Assembly (NCBI GenBank): GCA_002343715.1
Contig: DDSA01000148.1
Location: 1-9,200 of the forward strand
DNA length: 9,200 nt
DNA from: Phycisphaerales bacterium UBA2402
GTDB taxonomy: Bacteria; Planctomycetota; Phycisphaerae; Phycisphaerales; UBA1924
Reading direction: 5' to 3'
Every line of letters starts with the position of its first letter. Position 1 is the first letter of the stretch. The translations under genes were made by a program, and so were the position numbers. The notes below the pieces were generated by a model. The model had not been told where the DNA came from and did no database searches. It saw only the letters and a list, made by a program, of their open reading frames with translations. Shown piece after piece: positions 7,314-9,200 of this stretch.

Positions 7314-7352
7314 AACCTTGAGCCGGAGAAGGAATCTCCCACGGTCAAGGTT
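7314..7352 (-). terminator. Long hairpin between amidase and kinase, possible terminator
   Basis: A perfect 8-bp outer stem (AACCTTGA at 7314-7321 with TCAAGGTT at 7345-7352) encloses further pairing: a CC/GG pair and a 5-bp GGAGA/TCTCC stem around a 5-nt loop. On the minus strand it is followed by ATTTAGG, which is only a weak U-tract. It lies 92 nt beyond the amidase stop and ahead of the kinase start. A factor-assisted terminator or RNA-end stabiliser for the amidase mRNA is the likeliest role. The palindrome is certain, the function inferred. Confidence 0.45.
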
Positions 7353-7423
7353 GTGAAGAAACAAGAGTACGGCGTTCGCGCCCACTTGGCGCGGCCGCAA
7401 GGAGAATTCTTCTTTCCGATGAA

Positions 7424-7440
7424 GGGCTCGCAGCGAACCC
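7424..7440 (-). terminator. Short hairpin just after the amidase stop
   Basis: Four nucleotides beyond the amidase stop the transcript reads GGGTTCG-CTG-CGAGCCC, a 7-bp stem with one G-U pair and a 3-nt loop. It is followed by TTCATC rather than a proper T-run, so it may be a weak terminator or a 3'-end protecting hairpin. It could act together with the longer hairpin at 7314-7352. Confidence 0.3.
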
Positions 7441-7444
7441 GGAC

Positions 7445-8155
7445 TTATCGCCCGCCGACCAGTTGCGCTCGGATGACACTGGCGGGAAAAAGACGTCCGG
7501 GGCTGCTGGTCTGCGCGATGTCGCTGTGCAGATAGACGCGCTCGGGTGGAATGCCGCACTCGCGCGTGAGCAGTTCCAGAAGTTGGGCGAGCCGGTCGAG
7601 CTGGGCGCGTGTGAACTGCTGGCGATTCCCATCACCCACCAGGCAGATGCCGATGCCCGTGCGGTTGAACTCGTCGGCGCGCGGCCCCGCGGCGTGCGCC
7701 CCGGGGATTTGCTGCATCCAACGGTTCGTGACATGGATTTCACCATCGGCCATGCCGTTGCCGTTGCCGATGACAAAGTTGTATCCGATGCCCTTGAGGC
7801 CGTTCTGACGAGCCGAAGCGTCCAGACTCGCGGGAGAACCGACCGGGCTGCCGGAATCATGGATGACAATCGACTTCCATTGACCCTTGATCTGCGGCAC
7901 GCGTGTGTTCAGCACCATCTCAACCGAGTTGGGCCCGGTGATGCTCATGAGTGGAGGGAGTGCCAGACCATCGGCACCCACCGCGGGCTTGCGGTCCAGC
8001 GCGATCAGGCCACCACCGACGACCGTCATGGCCGCGATCAATGACATCCAGACCTTCTGCGGGCGGTTGGGCTTGACACGCCGCGAGACTCCGCGGGGTG
8101 TCGGTACGCGGGTGCGCTTGGCTTGTTTGCTGGGATGGTTCGTCCGTCCGGCCAT
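7445..8155 (-). CDS. Membrane-anchored N-acetylmuramoyl-L-alanine amidase-like protein (Amidase_2/PGRP fold)
   Basis: Numbered from the ATG at 8155, this is a 236-residue protein. A strongly basic N-terminus (1-33) precedes one membrane segment (about 35-53, VWMSLIAAMTVVGGGLIAL), so it is probably a signal-anchored protein with its domain in the periplasm. Residues about 90-225 match the type-2 amidase/T7-lysozyme fold that cuts the bond between muramic acid and the stem peptide: IVIHDSGSP (96-104, zinc ligand His99), GIGYNFVIGNGNG (122-134), GAHA (152-155), NRTGIGICLVGDGN (164-177) and HSDIAQTSSPG (210-220, zinc ligand His210). The third zinc ligand, Cys in T7 lysozyme and Asp in AmpD, falls at Ser218, so catalysis is doubtful and a peptidoglycan-binding role is possible. 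The start was chosen because AAGGA lies 7 nt upstream; a GTG at 8227 would add 24 residues. It appears to be a single-gene unit with hairpins downstream. Confidence 0.87.
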   Translation of the reverse strand: MAGRTNHPSKQAKRTRVPTPRGVSRRVKPNRPQKVWMSLIAAMTVVGGGLIALDRKPAVGADGLALPPLMSITGPNSVEMVLNTRVPQIKGQWKSIVIHDSGSPVGSPASLDASARQNGLKGIGYNFVIGNGNGMADGEIHVTNRWMQQIPGAHAAGPRADEFNRTGIGICLVGDGNRQQFTRAQLDRLAQLLELLTRECGIPPERVYLHSDIAQTSSPGRLFPASVIRAQLVGGR

Positions 8156-8585
8156 GCGTGCGTCCTTGCGATCGTGAATCGCGCGGCATCTCCCGCGCGA
8201 TTGATCGTAGGCGCATCCGTGCGTCACCGATCGCCGCGACGGGCGGTGCTCGTCCCGCCGCTATCGACACAAAGAGGGGAGGACGTTCAATCACTCGTAG
8301 GATTTGTTGTCGAACGTACGGCGCAAGAAGCCATGAATAACAGGGATTTCATCGCGTTCACGGAATGAACACCCTGCGCGAATGATCGCTCGGATAACCG
8401 CCTGTAGAGTCAACGAGAGCGACGACTACTACCGGTTGTGTGTGTTGAACTCCCAGTACATCGCAGTACAGGCTCAAGGAAAAAGAACTCCGATGAGCCG
8501 ACTGAAAAAACCGATGCAACTCGGGAAGCTCCAGGATTCTCCCCGACAAAGGTGAAAGAACGTACATCGTTGCGGGGACGGACTG
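8156..8585. other. Intergenic region between the rRNA terminator and the amidase gene
   Basis: About 430 nt in which I find no convincing gene, tRNA or mobile element. Its middle part is less GC-rich than its surroundings and probably holds the amidase promoter, but no good -35/-10 pair can be named. It contains a perfect inverted repeat GTTCA-N5-TGAAC (8356-8370) and a 7-bp direct repeat CAGTACA at 8454-8460 and 8464-8470 with a 10-bp period, either of which could be a protein-binding site. A 4-bp stem (8511-8514 with 8521-8524) followed by six T on the minus strand (8505-8510) could be a weak back-up terminator for the rRNA operon. A 69-codon minus-strand ORF (8358-8567) has codon use unlike the neighbours and no ribosome-binding site, so it is not called. 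Confidence 0.5.
8163..8167 (-). promoter_or_regulatory. Ribosome-binding site of the amidase gene
   Basis: AAGGA on the minus strand sits 7 nt before the ATG at 8155. It is the clearest Shine-Dalgarno sequence in the window; most other starts here lack one. It decides in favour of this ATG over the upstream GTG at 8227. Confidence 0.65.
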
Positions 8586-8624
8586 AAAAAAAAAGACCCC
8601 CGACGGGTTTACCCGGCGGGGGTC
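8586..8624 (-). terminator. Intrinsic terminator of the rRNA operon
   Basis: On the minus strand, four nucleotides after the 5S gene, a GC-rich hairpin has an 8-bp stem (GACCCCCG/CGGGGGTC), one C-T mismatch, then 4 bp (CGGG/CCCG) and a TAAA loop. It is followed directly by nine T (8586-8594). This is a textbook Rho-independent terminator and marks the end of the rRNA transcript. Confidence 0.96.
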
Positions 8625-8628
8625 GAGA

Positions 8629-8734
8629 GTCGGCGATGACCTACTTTCCCTCAGAGAAGTATCATCGGCAGCGTAGGCTTAACTGCTGTGTTCGGGATGG
8701 GAACAGGTGTTTCCCTACGCTCATATTCACCGAC
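8629..8734 (-). rRNA. rrf: 5S ribosomal RNA
   Basis: The minus strand reads as a 5S rRNA: the conserved core CCCATCCCGAACACAGCAGT (8684-8703) followed by TAAGCC, then GCCGATGATACT, and GGGAAAGTAGGTC near the 3' end. The ends were set by the closing helix, in which GTCGGTGA (5') pairs with TCGCCGAC (3') with one G-U pair. This gives 106 nt, a little shorter than the usual 110-120, so the true ends may differ by a few bases. It follows the 23S gene in the same orientation and is followed immediately by the operon terminator. Confidence 0.95.
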
Positions 8735-8895
8735 AAACGATCCGCGGGCCTTTCGACCGACGCGAACCGGTGCGGACCTCCGCGAACCGGAACGAATGAC
8801 ACAGAAGAAGGGAAGCAAAGCGTTTGCAATGCAGCGCTTGGGCCAGATCCATGCACGGCCGCGGCGTGATCAGAATCACGAAACCGCGGCGGCTG
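8735..8895 (-). other. 23S-5S internal transcribed spacer with three hairpins
   Basis: This 161-nt spacer has no tRNA gene that I can recognise. In the order of transcription it holds a strong hairpin right behind the 23S end (8858-8890: a 7-bp stem containing CCGCGG, a 3-nt bulge, then CGTGAT/ATCACG with a 4-nt loop). A small hairpin follows (8815-8827, GCAAA/TTTGC). The third is 8767-8790 (CCGGT/ACCGG plus GCGG/CCGC with a 2-nt bulge and 4-nt loop). A 10-bp direct repeat CGCGAACCGG occurs at 8761-8770 and 8781-8790. Such stems are plausible sites for rRNA-processing ribonucleases; that role is inferred. Confidence 0.6.

Positions 8896-9200
<305 letters not shown>

Noticed and set aside
7445..8227. 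Longer amidase starting at GTG 8227 (260 residues)
   Set aside because: The extra 24 residues show no signal features, while the ATG at 8155 has a good AAGGA sequence at correct spacing.
8358..8567. Minus-strand ORF of 69 codons after the rRNA terminator
   Set aside because: No ribosome-binding site, third positions not G/C-rich like the neighbours, no recognised motif; it is probably chance in a less GC-rich gap.
8438..8869. Plus-strand ORF of 143 codons
   Set aside because: It runs antisense through the terminator, the 5S rRNA gene and the spacer, so it cannot be a credible gene.
8735..8895. Possible tRNA in the 23S-5S spacer, suggested by GGTTCGCG segments
   Set aside because: No cloverleaf with acceptor, anticodon and T arms can be drawn; the GGTTCG segments belong to a direct repeat and a simple hairpin.

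Overview
The window is GC-rich and every gene I can support is on the minus strand. It looks like a chromosomal segment of a planctomycete (Planctomycetota, possibly Phycisphaerae). The best evidence is the truncated gene at the left edge, which has the N-terminal propeller of the PVC-type membrane-bound dehydrogenase family, a hallmark of Planctomycetes and relatives. Several starts lack a Shine-Dalgarno sequence, and the metallophosphoesterase has a motif layout I associate with planctomycete proteins; both fit this assignment. The phylum call is an inference from protein families, not from a database search.

Read in the direction of transcription (right to left), the window opens with the 3' end of a 23S rRNA gene (about 8896-9200, running off the right edge). 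A 161-nt spacer with three predicted hairpins and no tRNA follows, then a 5S rRNA (8629-8734) and a textbook intrinsic terminator (8586-8624). About 430 nt without a convincing gene separate this rRNA unit from a membrane-anchored N-acetylmuramoyl-L-alanine amidase-like protein (7445-8155), whose third zinc ligand appears to be replaced by serine. Two hairpins lie behind the amidase, including one with a perfect 8-bp outer stem.

Next comes a compact group: a soluble Ser/Thr protein kinase of the non-RD type (6264-7154), a calcineurin-like metallophosphoesterase with altered metal motifs (5290-6171), and a stand-alone NAD(P)HX epimerase, NnrE (4594-5286). The epimerase starts only 3 nt after the phosphoesterase stop, so those two are very probably co-transcribed and translationally coupled. 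After a 198-nt gap comes topA (1627-4395), encoding a complete bacterial DNA topoisomerase I with three C-terminal zinc fingers. A 155-nt gap with two inverted repeats leads to the PVC-type dehydrogenase (1-1471, cut by the left edge).

Most of this is housekeeping content: ribosomal RNA, DNA supercoiling, nucleotide repair and the cell envelope. I see no phage, transposon, CRISPR, toxin-antitoxin or defence cassette. The points worth a second look are the kinase-phosphoesterase pairing, the changed active-site residues in three of the proteins, and the structured rRNA spacer.
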